Source: Azospirillum cavernae (GTDB lineage Bacteria; Pseudomonadota; Alphaproteobacteria; Azospirillales; Azospirillaceae). From it: DNA of 64,000 nucleotides. The stretch is from the NCBI RefSeq assembly GCF_003590795.1, contig NZ_QYUL01000002.1, forward strand, positions 861,001 to 925,000, given 5' to 3'. Below, one piece after another: positions 9,335 to 21,881 of this stretch; the first letter of the stretch is position 1; each line of letters starts with the position of its first letter. Made by a program: the position numbers and the translations under genes. Below the pieces are notes generated by a model that saw only the letters and a program-made list of their open reading frames with translations, did not search any database and had not been told where the DNA came from.

Positions 9335-10291
9335 ATGAACTGGCTTACCAATTACGTCCGCCCCAAGATCCGCGCCCTCTACGCCCGCAAGGAGGTTCCC
9401 GACAACCTCTGGCACAAATGCCCGAGCTGCGAGGCGATGCTGTTCCATCGCGAGCTGGAAGAGAATCTGCATGTCTGCCAGCATTGCGGCTTCCACATGC
9501 GGCTCGACCCGATCAAGCGGCTGCAATCGATTTTCGATGACGGCGCTTATGACGGGGTGGAACTGCCCAAGTCGGTCGCCGATCCGCTGAAATTCCGCGA
9601 TCAAAAGCGCTACACCGACCGCCTGAAAGAGGCGCAGGTCAAGACCGGGCGCACCGACGCCATCGTCGTCGGCAACGGGCTGATCGGCGGGTTGTCCGCC
9701 GTGGTCGCCGTGTTTGATTTTGGCTTCATGGGCGGCTCGATGGGCATCGCCGTTGGCGAAGGGCTGCTGACCGCCGCCAAGCTGGCGGTGGCGAAGAAGG
9801 CCCCGCTGATCGTCGTCCCGGCCTCGGGCGGGGCGCGGATGCAGGAAGGCATTCTGTCGTTGATGCAGATGCCGCGCACCACCATCGCGGTGGAGATGGT
9901 CAAGGAAGCCGGGCTGCCCTACATCGTCGTGCTGACCGACCCGACGACCGGCGGCGTCACCGCGTCTTTCGCCATGCTGGGCGACATCCACATCGCCGAA
10001 AAGGGCGCGCAGATCGGTTTCGCCGGCGCACGCGTCATCGAAGGCACGATTCGCGAGACCCTGCCCGAGGGCTTTCAGCGGTCGGAATATCTGCTGGAAC
10101 ACGGCATGGTCGACATGGTCGTCCACCGCCGCGACCTGCGCGACACTCTGGTTCGGGTGATCGACCTGTTGACGCAACCCGTCCGCAGCGAGATCGAGGT
10201 GGTGGACGCCGATTTTGAAGAGGCTCCGGTCAGCAACGCCGTGGTTGTGACGACGGCGTCGGCGTCCCAGCCGGGGGCGGGCGACGACTGA
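9335..10291 (+). CDS. accD: Acetyl-CoA carboxylase carboxyltransferase subunit beta
   Basis: Transfers the carboxyl group from carboxybiotin to acetyl-CoA, forming malonyl-CoA, with AccA. 318 aa. The N-terminal zinc ribbon has Cys29, Cys32, Cys48 and Cys51 (CPSC and CQHC). The carboxyltransferase core follows, with [20 protein letters not shown] and [12 protein letters not shown]. The tail after about residue 290 is short and low in complexity. Followed by folC after 70 bp, a frequent accD-folC pairing. Confidence 0.98.
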   Translation: MNWLTNYVRPKIRALYARKEVPDNLWHKCPSCEAMLFHRELEENLHVCQHCGFHMRLDPIKRLQSIFDDGAYDGVELPKSVADPLKFRDQKRYTDRLKEAQVKTGRTDAIVVGNGLIGGLSAVVAVFDFGFMGGSMGIAVGEGLLTAAKLAVAKKAPLIVVPASGGARMQEGILSLMQMPRTTIAVEMVKEAGLPYIVVLTDPTTGGVTASFAMLGDIHIAEKGAQIGFAGARVIEGTIRETLPEGFQRSEYLLEHGMVDMVVHRRDLRDTLVRVIDLLTQPVRSEIEVVDADFEEAPVSNAVVVTTASASQPGAGDD

Positions 10292-10324
10292 CAGCGTCCA
10301 AAACAGCGGACGCGACGGGCAAGA

Positions 10325-10355
10325 GGGCGCAAGGGACAGCGGGCGCAAGGGACAG
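10325..10355 (+). repeat. 15-bp direct repeat containing the folC ribosome site
   Basis: GGGCGCAAGGGACAG occurs at 10325-10339 and again at 10341-10355. Each copy contains an AAGGGA Shine-Dalgarno-like core; the second lies at normal distance from the folC ATG at 10362, so the ribosome site appears to have been tandemly duplicated. Confidence 0.7.
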
Positions 10356-10361
10356 GCGGCG

Positions 10362-11672
10362 ATGACCGACACACACCGTTCCGATCCGGTTCTGGATCGT
10401 TTGAAGGGGCTTCATCCGAAGGTCATCGACCTGTCGTTGGACCGGGTGCACCGGCTGCTGGCGGCGTTGGACCATCCCGAGCGGCGTTTGCCGCCGGTGG
10501 TCCATGTCGCCGGAACCAACGGCAAGGGATCGACCGTCGCCTTCCTGCGCGCCATCCTGGAAGCCGCCGGTTATCGGGTCCATGTCTACACCTCGCCCCA
10601 TCTGGTGCGCTTTCACGAGCGCATTCGGTTGGCGGGAACCTTGATCGACGACGACCACCTCGCCGCCCTGCTGCAAGAGTGCGAGACGGCGAACGCGGGC
10701 GGCCCGATCACCTTTTTCGAGGTGACGACGGTCGCCGCCTTCCTCGCCTTTTCCCGCGTTCCGGCGGACGTCGTGCTGCTGGAAACCGGCTTGGGGGGGC
10801 GGCTGGACGCCACCAACGTCATCGACCAGCCCGCCGTGACGGCGATCACCCGCATTTCTTACGATCACCGCCAGTTTCTGGGCGACTCGCTGATGGAAAT
10901 CGCCAGCGAGAAGGCCGGAATCTTCAAGCCCGGCGTTCCGGTGGTGATGGCTGAGCAACCGGCGGCGGACGCGCGCAAGGCGCTGAGCCTGCGCGCCAAC
11001 GCCATCCACGCGCCGATCCACGCCTGGACCGCCACGCCGCAGCCGGGCGGCTTCCGCTTTGACAGCGCGGCGCGGACGCTCGACCTGCCGATGCCCGGCC
11101 TGCCCGGCGCGCACCAGATCGGCAACGCCGGTCTGGCGCTGGCCTGTCTGGATCATCTGCCGCTGGCGGTGGACGAGGCGGCGATTCGTCGGGGGCTGGC
11201 CTCGGTCGAATGGCCCGCCCGGCTGCAACGGCTGACGCGCGGTCCGTTGGCCGAGTCCCTGCCGTCGGGGTGGGAACTGTGGCTGGACGGCGGCCACAAT
11301 GATTCGGCGGGCGAGGTGTTGGCCCGGCAGGCGGTGGATTGGTCGGAAGCGGATGGCGCCGGTCCTGACGGCGCCCGCCCGCTGCTGCTGATCTACGGCA
11401 TGTTGGCCAGCAAGGATCCCTACGAGTTCCTGGCCCCGCTGGCCCCCTTCGCCCACGCCATGCGCACTGTGGTGATTCCCGGCGAGGAAGCCTCGCTGAC
11501 CGCCGAGGAATCGGCGGAGGCCGGTCGGACTTGCGGCATCGCCGACACGGCGGCAACGGAGAGCGTGGCGACGGCGCTGGCCGCGTTGGTCGCCGGGCGC
11601 GACGACCCGGCCCGCGTGCTGATTTGCGGCTCGCTCTATCTGGCCGGGTCGGTTTTGGCGGAGAATGGCTGA
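10362..11672 (+). CDS. folC: Folylpolyglutamate synthase / dihydrofolate synthase
   Basis: ATP-dependent addition of glutamate to dihydropteroate and folates. 436 aa, Mur-ligase fold. The P-loop is GTNGKGST (51-58); also visible are [36 protein letters not shown] and the ITRISYDHRQFLG segment, where the first position reads R-I-S-Y-D-H (most homologues have I-G-x-D-H). The C-terminal domain starts near LWLDGGHN. Start follows a duplicated AAGGGA site. Probably co-transcribed with accD. Confidence 0.96.
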   Translation: MTDTHRSDPVLDRLKGLHPKVIDLSLDRVHRLLAALDHPERRLPPVVHVAGTNGKGSTVAFLRAILEAAGYRVHVYTSPHLVRFHERIRLAGTLIDDDHLAALLQECETANAGGPITFFEVTTVAAFLAFSRVPADVVLLETGLGGRLDATNVIDQPAVTAITRISYDHRQFLGDSLMEIASEKAGIFKPGVPVVMAEQPAADARKALSLRANAIHAPIHAWTATPQPGGFRFDSAARTLDLPMPGLPGAHQIGNAGLALACLDHLPLAVDEAAIRRGLASVEWPARLQRLTRGPLAESLPSGWELWLDGGHNDSAGEVLARQAVDWSEADGAGPDGARPLLLIYGMLASKDPYEFLAPLAPFAHAMRTVVIPGEEASLTAEESAEAGRTCGIADTAATESVATALAALVAGRDDPARVLICGSLYLAGSVLAENG

Positions 11673-11684
11673 CCGGCGACGCCG

Positions 11685-13496
11685 TCAGCGCTTTTTCCGC
11701 CCGTCCAATTCCAGCATCCCGCGCAAGGTCGCGATGGTCTTGCTGAGCGGGCTGCCGTCCTTGGTCGGCTGAGGCGGCGGCGGAGGTTTGGCGCTGGGCG
11801 GCTCGTCGTCCATGGCGCGCCGGGATGGCGCGCGCGCTGGCGGAGCGTCGTCGTCCTCATCCCATGCAGGCCGCCGGGGGGCCTTCGCGGATTCGCGCGG
11901 CGGGGCGGCGCTTTCGGGCGGGACGTCGTCCTCGTCCTCATCCTCGACCAGATCGCGCAGGGCCTTCATCGCCTCTTCAATCTCGCGCTCCTGGGCCGAT
12001 TGCTTGGCGTTGCCGCCCTTGCTGGCCGACGGCTTGCCAACGGGTTTGCGCGGCGGCGGAGGCGCGTCGTCATCCGCGATGGCGAAGGGCGGGGCGGACC
12101 CGTCGTCCGAATCACCCTCGTCCACCACCGGCGGCGGGGCCGCTTTGGCTTTGCGGCGCGGCGCGGCCTTCGGCTCGGTCGCCGCGTCTTCGATCATCGA
12201 GCGCAGGGCCGCGATGGTCTTGTCGAGTCCGCCATCCTCCTCGCCGTTGGCCGCGCTGGCGGCGGCGCGCTTGGCCGGGCGTTCGGCCTTGGCCCGAACC
12301 GGCGGCGGGGGAGGTGGCGGCGGTGGCGGCGGGGCGGGGGCGAGCTTTTCCGGGTCGCGGATGGCGAAGGCGAGGATCTCCTCGTCCGTCGGCTCCTCAT
12401 CGTCCAGGATGTCGGCCCAACCGCGCCCGTCCGCTTTGGCCGCGATCTCGTCGTCTGAATCGCCGTCCGCGAAATCCTCCTCGGACAAAGTGTCGTCGTC
12501 GTCGATATCCTCGTCGAAATCGCGGCGGACCAGGGCCTTGTGCGAGAAGGCCGACTCCGAATCCTCCGTGGCGCGCGCCCCGTCTTCGGTCGGTTCGGCG
12601 TCTGGCGTGGCGTCGCGGTCGTCCATCCACGCGGGCATGGGGCGGGGCTTGGCCGCTGGAGCTGGGGCGTCCTCCTCCTCCTCAAGATCGGCTTGGGCGA
12701 AGAAACGGCGCATGGCGTCCAGCGTTTCGTCGGCGGGGACATCGTCGATGGCGGCGGCGCGGGGCGCGGGCTTGCGGGGGGCGGGGGTCCAGTCCTCCGC
12801 CACCTCGTCCTCATCCTCAACCACGGGCGGCGGCGCGCCGTGGCGGTCGGCCATCTCGGCCAGCGACACGGGTTCCCACAACGGATCGGCGTCGTCCGCC
12901 GGGCCGTCGGCGACCAACTCTTCAAGCGGGCGGGCAGGCGGGGAACGGTCGGGCTTGCGCGGGGGATCCTCGATGCGGTCGGCCAGAGTCCGGCGCCAAT
13001 CGGCCCAATCGGGCAGACCGTCGGCCTCGTCGTCGTCGGTGTCGGCAAGGCCGCCGCGCGCTGGCGGATGATCGTCCAACGGGTCGGGCGGATCGTCCTC
13101 CGGCGGCAGGGCGTCCAGCGGGGCGCTGCTGTCCAGGTTCCAGTCGGGCATCGAGTCGGGCGGCGGGCCGTTCGCCCGTCTCGGCGCGTCCTCCGCCTCA
13201 TCGGACCCGCGTATCGAGGCCAACAGGCCGTTCAGCGCCGCCAGAGAGGCGTCGAACGACGGATCGGGCGCGTCCTCATGCTCCAGCACCGTTGGCAAAA
13301 CCAGCGCCGGGCGGCTTTCCGTGTCGCGGGAATCGCAGCGCGAGCAGCGGTAATGCGGCGCGATGGACAGAACCGGATAGCTCTCGCCGAAGCGGCGCAC
13401 CAGCATGGAACGCGGCAACAGGCCGCTGTGCCCACAGGCGCAGCAACGCAGTTGCACGTCGGAATCGATGTCGCGAAGGAACAGCATGCGGGCCAT
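11685..13496 (-). CDS. Zinc-ribbon protein with long acidic, proline-rich tail
   Basis: 603 aa, not a recognised enzyme. The first about 60 residues form a compact domain with Cys18, Cys19, Cys21, Cys51 and Cys54 (CCACGHSG ... CSRCDS), a probable zinc ribbon. The remaining about 540 residues are predicted disordered: very rich in Asp, Glu, Pro and Ala, with a run of 11 prolines. Set in this tail are three related short amphipathic motifs: LDKTIAALRSMIEDA, IEEAMKALRDLVEDE and, at the C-terminus, LSKTIATLRGMLELD. These look like repeated docking helices. Start at 13496 (MARMLFLRDIDSD); 13487 is an alternative. The antisense strand stays open over most of the gene because of codon bias; the ribbon domain marks this strand as coding. 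Function unknown. Confidence 0.85.
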   Translation of the reverse strand: MARMLFLRDIDSDVQLRCCACGHSGLLPRSMLVRRFGESYPVLSIAPHYRCSRCDSRDTESRPALVLPTVLEHEDAPDPSFDASLAALNGLLASIRGSDEAEDAPRRANGPPPDSMPDWNLDSSAPLDALPPEDDPPDPLDDHPPARGGLADTDDDEADGLPDWADWRRTLADRIEDPPRKPDRSPPARPLEELVADGPADDADPLWEPVSLAEMADRHGAPPPVVEDEDEVAEDWTPAPRKPAPRAAAIDDVPADETLDAMRRFFAQADLEEEEDAPAPAAKPRPMPAWMDDRDATPDAEPTEDGARATEDSESAFSHKALVRRDFDEDIDDDDTLSEEDFADGDSDDEIAAKADGRGWADILDDEEPTDEEILAFAIRDPEKLAPAPPPPPPPPPPPVRAKAERPAKRAAASAANGEEDGGLDKTIAALRSMIEDAATEPKAAPRRKAKAAPPPVVDEGDSDDGSAPPFAIADDDAPPPPRKPVGKPSASKGGNAKQSAQEREIEEAMKALRDLVEDEDEDDVPPESAAPPRESAKAPRRPAWDEDDDAPPARAPSRRAMDDEPPSAKPPPPPQPTKDGSPLSKTIATLRGMLELDGRKKR

Positions 13497-13505
13497 GATG
13501 GCCGC

Positions 13506-13550
13506 AGTATACGCGCGCGATCCCGGCTTTCCCAACCGTTTCCGACGGTT
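13506..13550 (-). promoter_or_regulatory. Promoter of the zinc-ribbon gene, near-leaderless, with dyad over the -35 box
   Basis: On the minus strand a TTGGGA -35 box (13535-13530) is followed by an 18-nt spacer and a perfect-looking TATACT -10 box (13511-13506). The -10 box ends 9 nt before ATG 13496, so the transcript would start within about 3 nt of the start codon. A dyad AACCGT-N5-ACGGTT (13534-13550) overlaps the edge of the -35 box and could be an operator. Confidence 0.5.
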
Positions 13551-13627
13551 GGCGGCGCGTGCGTCCGGCTTGCGGCGCGGCGGCGGCTGGCCTCATAGTG
13601 CAGAGTCGGAACAACCGAATCAAGACC

Positions 13628-13873
13628 ATGGCCCCACTTCCCGACGACGCGATCCCCGACGACGATCAGCCCGTTCCCTCGCCCTGCGTGCGTCACTGCA
13701 CGCTGGACAACGCCGACGTCTGTCTGGGCTGTTTCCGCAGCCTGGACGAGATCCGCGATTGGAGCCGGTTGGACGGCGCCGGTCGCCGCGCCGTGCTGGA
13801 GAACGCCGAACGTCGGCGGGCGGCCTCGCCAACGCCGTCCTGGTGGCGGTCGAGGGTTACGCGGCGCGGGTGA
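13628..13873 (+). CDS. DUF1289 family small cysteine protein
   Basis: 81 aa. The core SPCVRHCTLDNADVCLGCFR followed by SLDEIRDWSRLD is the DUF1289 signature; its four cysteines probably bind a metal or iron-sulfur cluster. Function not established for the family. Start at 13628 places the motif about 17 residues in. The last 17 nt overlap the convergent small gene at 13857-14066. Divergent from the zinc-ribbon gene (131 bp between starts). Confidence 0.85.
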   Translation: MAPLPDDAIPDDDQPVPSPCVRHCTLDNADVCLGCFRSLDEIRDWSRLDGAGRRAVLENAERRRAASPTPSWWRSRVTRRG

Positions 13874-14066
13874 TGGTCAGCCCCAGACGGGTCAGGCTGG
13901 CGTTCAGGTCCTGGAACTTGCGCAGGTAACGCTGCTTGTAATCGTTGAAGTCGGCGGCGATGGCGGCGTCGGCGTTCGGCGATTTGGCGAATTCCGTGAT
14001 GCGGTGCTGGTTTTCCGCCTGATACAGGGCAAAGGCGCCTTGGGTGATGAGATCGTCGGCGGCCAT
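13857..14066 (-). CDS. Small hypothetical protein (69 aa)
   Basis: Unrecognised 69-residue, helix-rich, charged protein (MAADDLITQGAFALYQAENQ at the N-terminus). No membrane segment, no cysteine. A GAGGA ribosome site sits about 8 nt before ATG 14066, which supports translation. It overlaps the 3' end of the DUF1289 gene by 17 nt in convergent orientation and lies downstream of the acyl-CoA synthetase gene on the same strand. Confidence 0.6.
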   Translation of the reverse strand: MAADDLITQGAFALYQAENQHRITEFAKSPNADAAIAADFNDYKQRYLRKFQDLNASLTRLGLTITRAA

Positions 14067-14174
14067 CGGTTGCGTCCTCGAAACGATGAAGGAAAGGGGT
14101 CGGCGTCACCGCCGCATCCAACGTTACGCCCCCGGAATGCTGCGGCGCAACACCGACCCGCCTTCATCCATCGC

Positions 14175-18116
<3,942 letters not shown>

Positions 18117-18131
18117 GCGGGGAACTCCTTG

Positions 18132-18238
18132 CCCCCTCCCTAACCCTCCCCCGCTTCGCGGGAGAGGGAACTCCGCTTCAGGTCGACAAGGTTCCTGTCT
18201 CCCTCTCCCGCGTGAGCGGGGGAGGGTCGGGGAGGGGG
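18132..18238. repeat. Palindromic two-hairpin repeat, copy 2 (intergenic)
   Basis: Same build as the element at 5861: CCCCCTCCCT... arm at 18132, GGGGAGGGGG arm ending 18238, each arm folding back on itself (CCCCCGC-TTC-GCGGGAGAGGG). It begins 15 nt after the ldh stop and lies between convergent ldh and lysR, where it could also act as a bidirectional terminator. Its core GTCGACAAGGTTCCTGTC is the reverse complement of the core of copy 1. Confidence 0.85.
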
Positions 18239-18272
18239 CGAGGCGCCGCCGAACCATCAGGTTGCAACCGAC

Positions 18273-19184
18273 TCAAGCGCCAGCGGGCGGAACCTCCGCC
18301 ACATAGGCGCTCAACCCCTGGACCAGCCCGTCGAACACGGCGCGGCAGCGGGGGGTTGAGCGCAAATCCTCGTGCATGGCGACCCAGACGCCCATCGACA
18401 GCTCCAGCGAGTCGGGCAGCAGCCGGACTAGGCCTGAGTTGCGGCGGGCCAAGGGGATTTGGCAGATGCCGACGCCGAATCCGGCCTCGATGGCGGCGAG
18501 CTGGGCCAGATCGCTGTCGGTGCGCAGGGCGAAGGGCGTTTCCAGAAAACCCGGAACCCGTTGGGCCATGGCGCGGATCGCCGGGCTTGGCCGGTCAAAA
18601 CCGATCACGCTGTGGCGGGCCAGATCGGCCAGTTCCTCCGGCGCGCCCTGGCGCTCCAGATACTCCCGATGGGCGTGCAGCCCCAAGGCGATGGAGCCGA
18701 TCTTGCGGACGACCAGCGCCTGTTGGTCCGGCTCCACCATGCGGACGGCGACGTCGGCGTCGCGTTGCAGCAGATTGTCCAGGCTGTTGGACAGGACCAG
18801 CTCGATCACCAGCTCCGGATGACGGGCGCGCAAGTGGGCGAGGATGGGCGGCAGGACGCGGGCGCCGACGATCTCGCTGGCCGTCACCCGCACCGGGCCG
18901 CGCACGGCGTCGCCCAGACCCGAGGCGGTTCGCCACAGCGCCGCCGCCGTGGCCTCCAGCGACTCGGCCTGCGGTTTCAACGCCAGCGCCGCGTCGGTCG
19001 GCTCCAACCCGCGCGGGGAGCGGACGAACAGCGCGCCGCCAACCGCCTCTTCCAAGGCGGCGACGTGCCGGGCCAGAGTCGGTTGCGTCAAGCCAAGCGA
19101 CCGCGCCGCCGCCGACAGCGAGCCGTCGCGCAACACCGCCAGAAAGCTGCGGTAGAGATCCCAACTGGGCGGTTCCGGGTTCAT
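18273..19184 (-). CDS. LysR-family transcriptional regulator
   Basis: 303 aa: N-terminal winged helix-turn-helix (SLSAAARSLGLTQPTLARHVAALEEAVG, about 20-48) and a type 2 periplasmic-binding-like effector domain. Start at 19184 (MNPEPPSWDLYRSFLAVLRD) gives the usual short N-terminus. It is divergent from an NAD-dependent epimerase gene with 99 bp between the two starts, the classical LysR-target layout, so that gene is the likely target. Inducer unknown. The promoter lies so close to the ATG that the mRNA would be leaderless. Confidence 0.93.
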   Translation of the reverse strand: MNPEPPSWDLYRSFLAVLRDGSLSAAARSLGLTQPTLARHVAALEEAVGGALFVRSPRGLEPTDAALALKPQAESLEATAAALWRTASGLGDAVRGPVRVTASEIVGARVLPPILAHLRARHPELVIELVLSNSLDNLLQRDADVAVRMVEPDQQALVVRKIGSIALGLHAHREYLERQGAPEELADLARHSVIGFDRPSPAIRAMAQRVPGFLETPFALRTDSDLAQLAAIEAGFGVGICQIPLARRNSGLVRLLPDSLELSMGVWVAMHEDLRSTPRCRAVFDGLVQGLSAYVAEVPPAGA

Positions 19185-19191
19185 CGATTTC

Positions 19192-19219
19192 AGTATAGCG
19201 ACTCCACTCCGTTCGACAA
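19192..19219 (-). promoter_or_regulatory. Leaderless promoter of the lysR gene
   Basis: Minus strand: TTGTCG (19219-19214), 16-nt spacer, TATACT (19197-19192), then only GAAATCG before ATG 19184. A start 7-8 nt after the -10 box would fall on or next to the A of the ATG. Confidence 0.55.
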
Positions 19220-19283
19220 TTTCCTTCATCCCCCATCCTGTCATCCTGAGGGCCGATCACAGCACGACAGACGGAGCGGCAGG

Positions 19284-20252
19284 ATGACCACGGATCAAAA
19301 GACGGCGCTGGTTTTGGGGGCGAGCGGCGGGATTGGCGGGGAAATGGCGCGGCGGTTGGTTGCGGCGGGCTGGCGGGTGCGCGCCCTGCACCGCGACCCG
19401 GCCCGGCAGCGCGCGTCGGACGACGGGTTCACATGGATCAATGGCGACGCCATGCGCGCCGCCGATGTGATCGCCGCCGCAGACGGGGCCTCGCTGATCG
19501 TTCACGCGGTCAATCCGCCGGGCTATCGCAACTGGGGGCAACTGGTGTTGCCGATGGTGGAGTCCAGCATCGCCGCCGCTACGGCGCAGGGCGCGCGGAT
19601 TGTCCTGCCCGGCACCGTCTACAATTACGGCCCCGACGCCTTTCCGCTGGTGGGGGAGGACGCGCCGCAAAACCCCGTCACCCGCAAGGGCGCGATCCGG
19701 GTGGAGATGGAACGCCGCCTGCGCAAGGCGGTGGAGCGGGGGGCCAAGCTGTTGATCCTGCGCGCGGGCGATTTCTTCGGCCCACGCTCCGGCAACACCT
19801 GGTTTGCGCAAGGGCTGGTCACGCCGGGCCGTCCGGTCCGGCGCGTGGTCAATCCAGGCCGTCCCGGCATCGGCCATCAATGGGCCTATCTGCCCGACGT
19901 GGCGGAGACGGCGGTCCGCTTGTTGGAGCGGGCCGATCAATTGGACGACGCGGCCACCTTCCATTTTCAAGGCTTTTGGGACGCCGATGGCGCCGCCATG
20001 GCGGCGGCCATCGCGCGGGCGGTCGGCGACTCGGCGCTGCCGATTCGGCGTTTTCCCTGGCCGCTGCTGCGGCTGGCCGCGCCCTTTGTGCCGCTGTTCC
20101 GCGAATTGGCGGAGATGCGCTATCTGTGGGAACAGCCGGTGCGGTTGGACAACCGCCGACTGGTCGCGTTTCTCGGCGAAGAACCCCACACCGGGCTGGA
20201 CGAGGCGGTGCGGCGGACCCTGGTCGGGCTGGGCTGTCTGCCGGGCGCGTGA
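19284..20252 (+). CDS. NAD-dependent epimerase/dehydratase family protein (extended SDR)
   Basis: 322 aa. Rossmann glycine motif GASGGIGG near residue 12, an NPPGYRNWGQL segment and the VYNYGPDAFP stretch holding the candidate catalytic Tyr; FHFQGFWDADG lies in the C-terminal substrate part. Extended short-chain dehydrogenases of this group are often annotated as sugar-nucleotide epimerases, but the substrate cannot be read from sequence. The catalytic YxxxK spacing is not clean. Start 19284 follows GGCAGG. Divergently transcribed from lysR and probably under its control. Confidence 0.82.
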   Translation: MTTDQKTALVLGASGGIGGEMARRLVAAGWRVRALHRDPARQRASDDGFTWINGDAMRAADVIAAADGASLIVHAVNPPGYRNWGQLVLPMVESSIAAATAQGARIVLPGTVYNYGPDAFPLVGEDAPQNPVTRKGAIRVEMERRLRKAVERGAKLLILRAGDFFGPRSGNTWFAQGLVTPGRPVRRVVNPGRPGIGHQWAYLPDVAETAVRLLERADQLDDAATFHFQGFWDADGAAMAAAIARAVGDSALPIRRFPWPLLRLAAPFVPLFRELAEMRYLWEQPVRLDNRRLVAFLGEEPHTGLDEAVRRTLVGLGCLPGA

Positions 20253-20261
20253 GGCTGGGCG

Positions 20262-20480
20262 TTACGAGCCGGGGCGCCGCCAGGGAAACAGGGTCGGCGC
20301 GGCGGTCGGTTCCTTGGGCTTCGGCAGGGCCGACATGGGCAGCCGCCCGGTCGCGACCATCGCCAACAGCAACGCGGGGTGGATGGTGGCGGCGGATTCT
20401 TCGGTCGCGGGGGTGTCCGCGTCGGCGTTCAACGCCTCATTGATGCGGGCGAACGCCTCGATGTCTTTGATGTGCAGCAT
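20262..20480 (-). CDS. Small hypothetical protein (72 aa)
   Basis: No family recognised. The N-terminus is helical and charged (MLHIKDIEAFARINEALNAD), followed by a low-complexity Thr/Ala/Glu stretch and a Pro-rich tail (PKPKEPTAAPTLFPW). A GAGGGA ribosome site lies about 9 nt before the ATG. Located 9 bp after the convergent SDR stop and just past the 3' end of the MFS gene's upstream strand neighbour; its codon use fits the genome. Confidence 0.5.
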   Translation of the reverse strand: MLHIKDIEAFARINEALNADADTPATEESAATIHPALLLAMVATGRLPMSALPKPKEPTAAPTLFPWRRPGS

Positions 20481-20552
20481 GATCCGGTCCCTCGGCTCGA
20501 CATTGTGCGTCGCAGCAAACGCGAAGGTAACAGCGTTGGACCGGAAAATCTC

Positions 20553-21881
20553 TCAGTTTGCGGCGTTCTGACGCGGCAGGGCCGGTTCACGCACCCTCAG
20601 CATAAGCCCGAAACCGATGACAAAGAAAGCGAGAACGGTGCCCATGCCCGCGCGCTGGCTGGCGAAGGCCTCCGTCGCCAGCCCGAACAGCAGCGGGCCG
20701 AAGAAGCCGACAAAGCGCCCGGTCAACCCATAGAGGCCGAACATCTCGCCGGTCATGCCGGGCGGCGACAGCCGCGCCATCATCGACCGCCCCGCCGCCT
20801 GGGCCGGGCCGAAAAAGGCCCCAAGCCCCAGCGCCAACAGCCAAAACCACAGCTTGTCCGACACCAGCAGCAGCGGCAGGCCAAACAGAAGCATCCCCGC
20901 CAGCGCGGCGAGAATCACCGGCTTGGCCCCCGCCCGGTCGTCCATCCAGGCGAATCCGATGGCCCCGAATCCGGCCACGACGTTCAAAGCGATGGCGAAG
21001 AGGACGATTTCCTCAAAGCTCATGCCGAAGGTTCCGGCGGCGAACAGCCCGCCAAAGGCGGTGATGGTGTTGATGCCGTCGCGGTAAAAGGCGCTGGCGA
21101 TCAGGAAGCGCACCGCCTGCCGGTGTTGTCCGGCGTGTCGCAGAGTGCGGCCCAGCATCGCCACCCCCTCCCGCGTCGCCTGGGCCAGAGAGCGGCCATT
21201 CGGCGGCTCGTCGGGAACCCACAGGAAATAGGGCAGGGCGAACAGCCCGTACCACAGGGCGACCAGCAGCGCCGTGGCGCGGATGTTGGCCTGCGGCCCC
21301 CATTGCTCCCAACTCAGCCCAAACAATCCAAACAGCGGCGCTTCGGCCTTCACGAAGCCGAACAGCGCGACGACCAGACAGACCAGCCCGCCGAAATAGC
21401 CGACGCCCCAGCCCCAGCCCGACACCCGCCCCAACAGGCGCGGCGGGACCAGAGCGGGCAGGCTGGCGTTGTAGAAGACGTTCGCCAGTTCAAAAGACAC
21501 GGTGGCGACGACGACGCAGACCAGGGCGAACAGCGCGTCCGCCGGATCGGGCCGCACCCACCACAGCGCGGCGCTGAGCGCCACGGTGATCCCGGTGAAC
21601 AGCGCCATCCAGGGCTTGCGCCGCCCATGCCGGTCGGCGATGGCCCCCAACAGCGGGCTGAGCAGGGCGATGGCGATCCCGGCGATGGTCATCGCCGCGC
21701 TCCACCGCGCGGTTCCGGCGACCGGATCGCCAACCACGCCACGGGCGAAATAGACGGAAAAGACGAAGGTGGTGATGATGGTGTTGTAGGCGGAGTTCGC
21801 CCAATCATACAGGCACCAGGACGCGACGGCGCGGCGGTCCACCGCCGTCGGGTGGGACGGCTGGGGCGTGGGCGGCGTCAT
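20553..21881 (-). CDS. UMF1/Atg22-type MFS transporter
   Basis: 442 aa, about 12 membrane spans. The N-terminal SWCLYDWANSAYNTIITTFVFSVYF is diagnostic of the UMF1 branch of the major facilitator superfamily, and SPLLGAIADRHGRRKPWMA is the MFS loop 2-3 motif. Members resemble yeast Atg22 (amino-acid efflux from the vacuole), but bacterial substrates are not known. Starts 4 nt inside the preceding coiled-coil gene (ATGA overlap 21878-21881), so the two are translationally coupled. Confidence 0.9.
   Translation of the reverse strand: MTPPTPQPSHPTAVDRRAVASWCLYDWANSAYNTIITTFVFSVYFARGVVGDPVAGTARWSAAMTIAGIAIALLSPLLGAIADRHGRRKPWMALFTGITVALSAALWWVRPDPADALFALVCVVVATVSFELANVFYNASLPALVPPRLLGRVSGWGWGVGYFGGLVCLVVALFGFVKAEAPLFGLFGLSWEQWGPQANIRATALLVALWYGLFALPYFLWVPDEPPNGRSLAQATREGVAMLGRTLRHAGQHRQAVRFLIASAFYRDGINTITAFGGLFAAGTFGMSFEEIVLFAIALNVVAGFGAIGFAWMDDRAGAKPVILAALAGMLLFGLPLLLVSDKLWFWLLALGLGAFFGPAQAAGRSMMARLSPPGMTGEMFGLYGLTGRFVGFFGPLLFGLATEAFASQRAGMGTVLAFFVIGFGLMLRVREPALPRQNAAN

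Noticed and set aside
11788..13598. Long open frames on the plus strand opposite the zinc-ribbon gene (Ser-rich and Arg-rich products)
   Set aside because: They mirror the skewed codon use of the minus-strand gene; products are low-complexity and have no domain, while the minus frame has an ordered Cys ribbon at its start.
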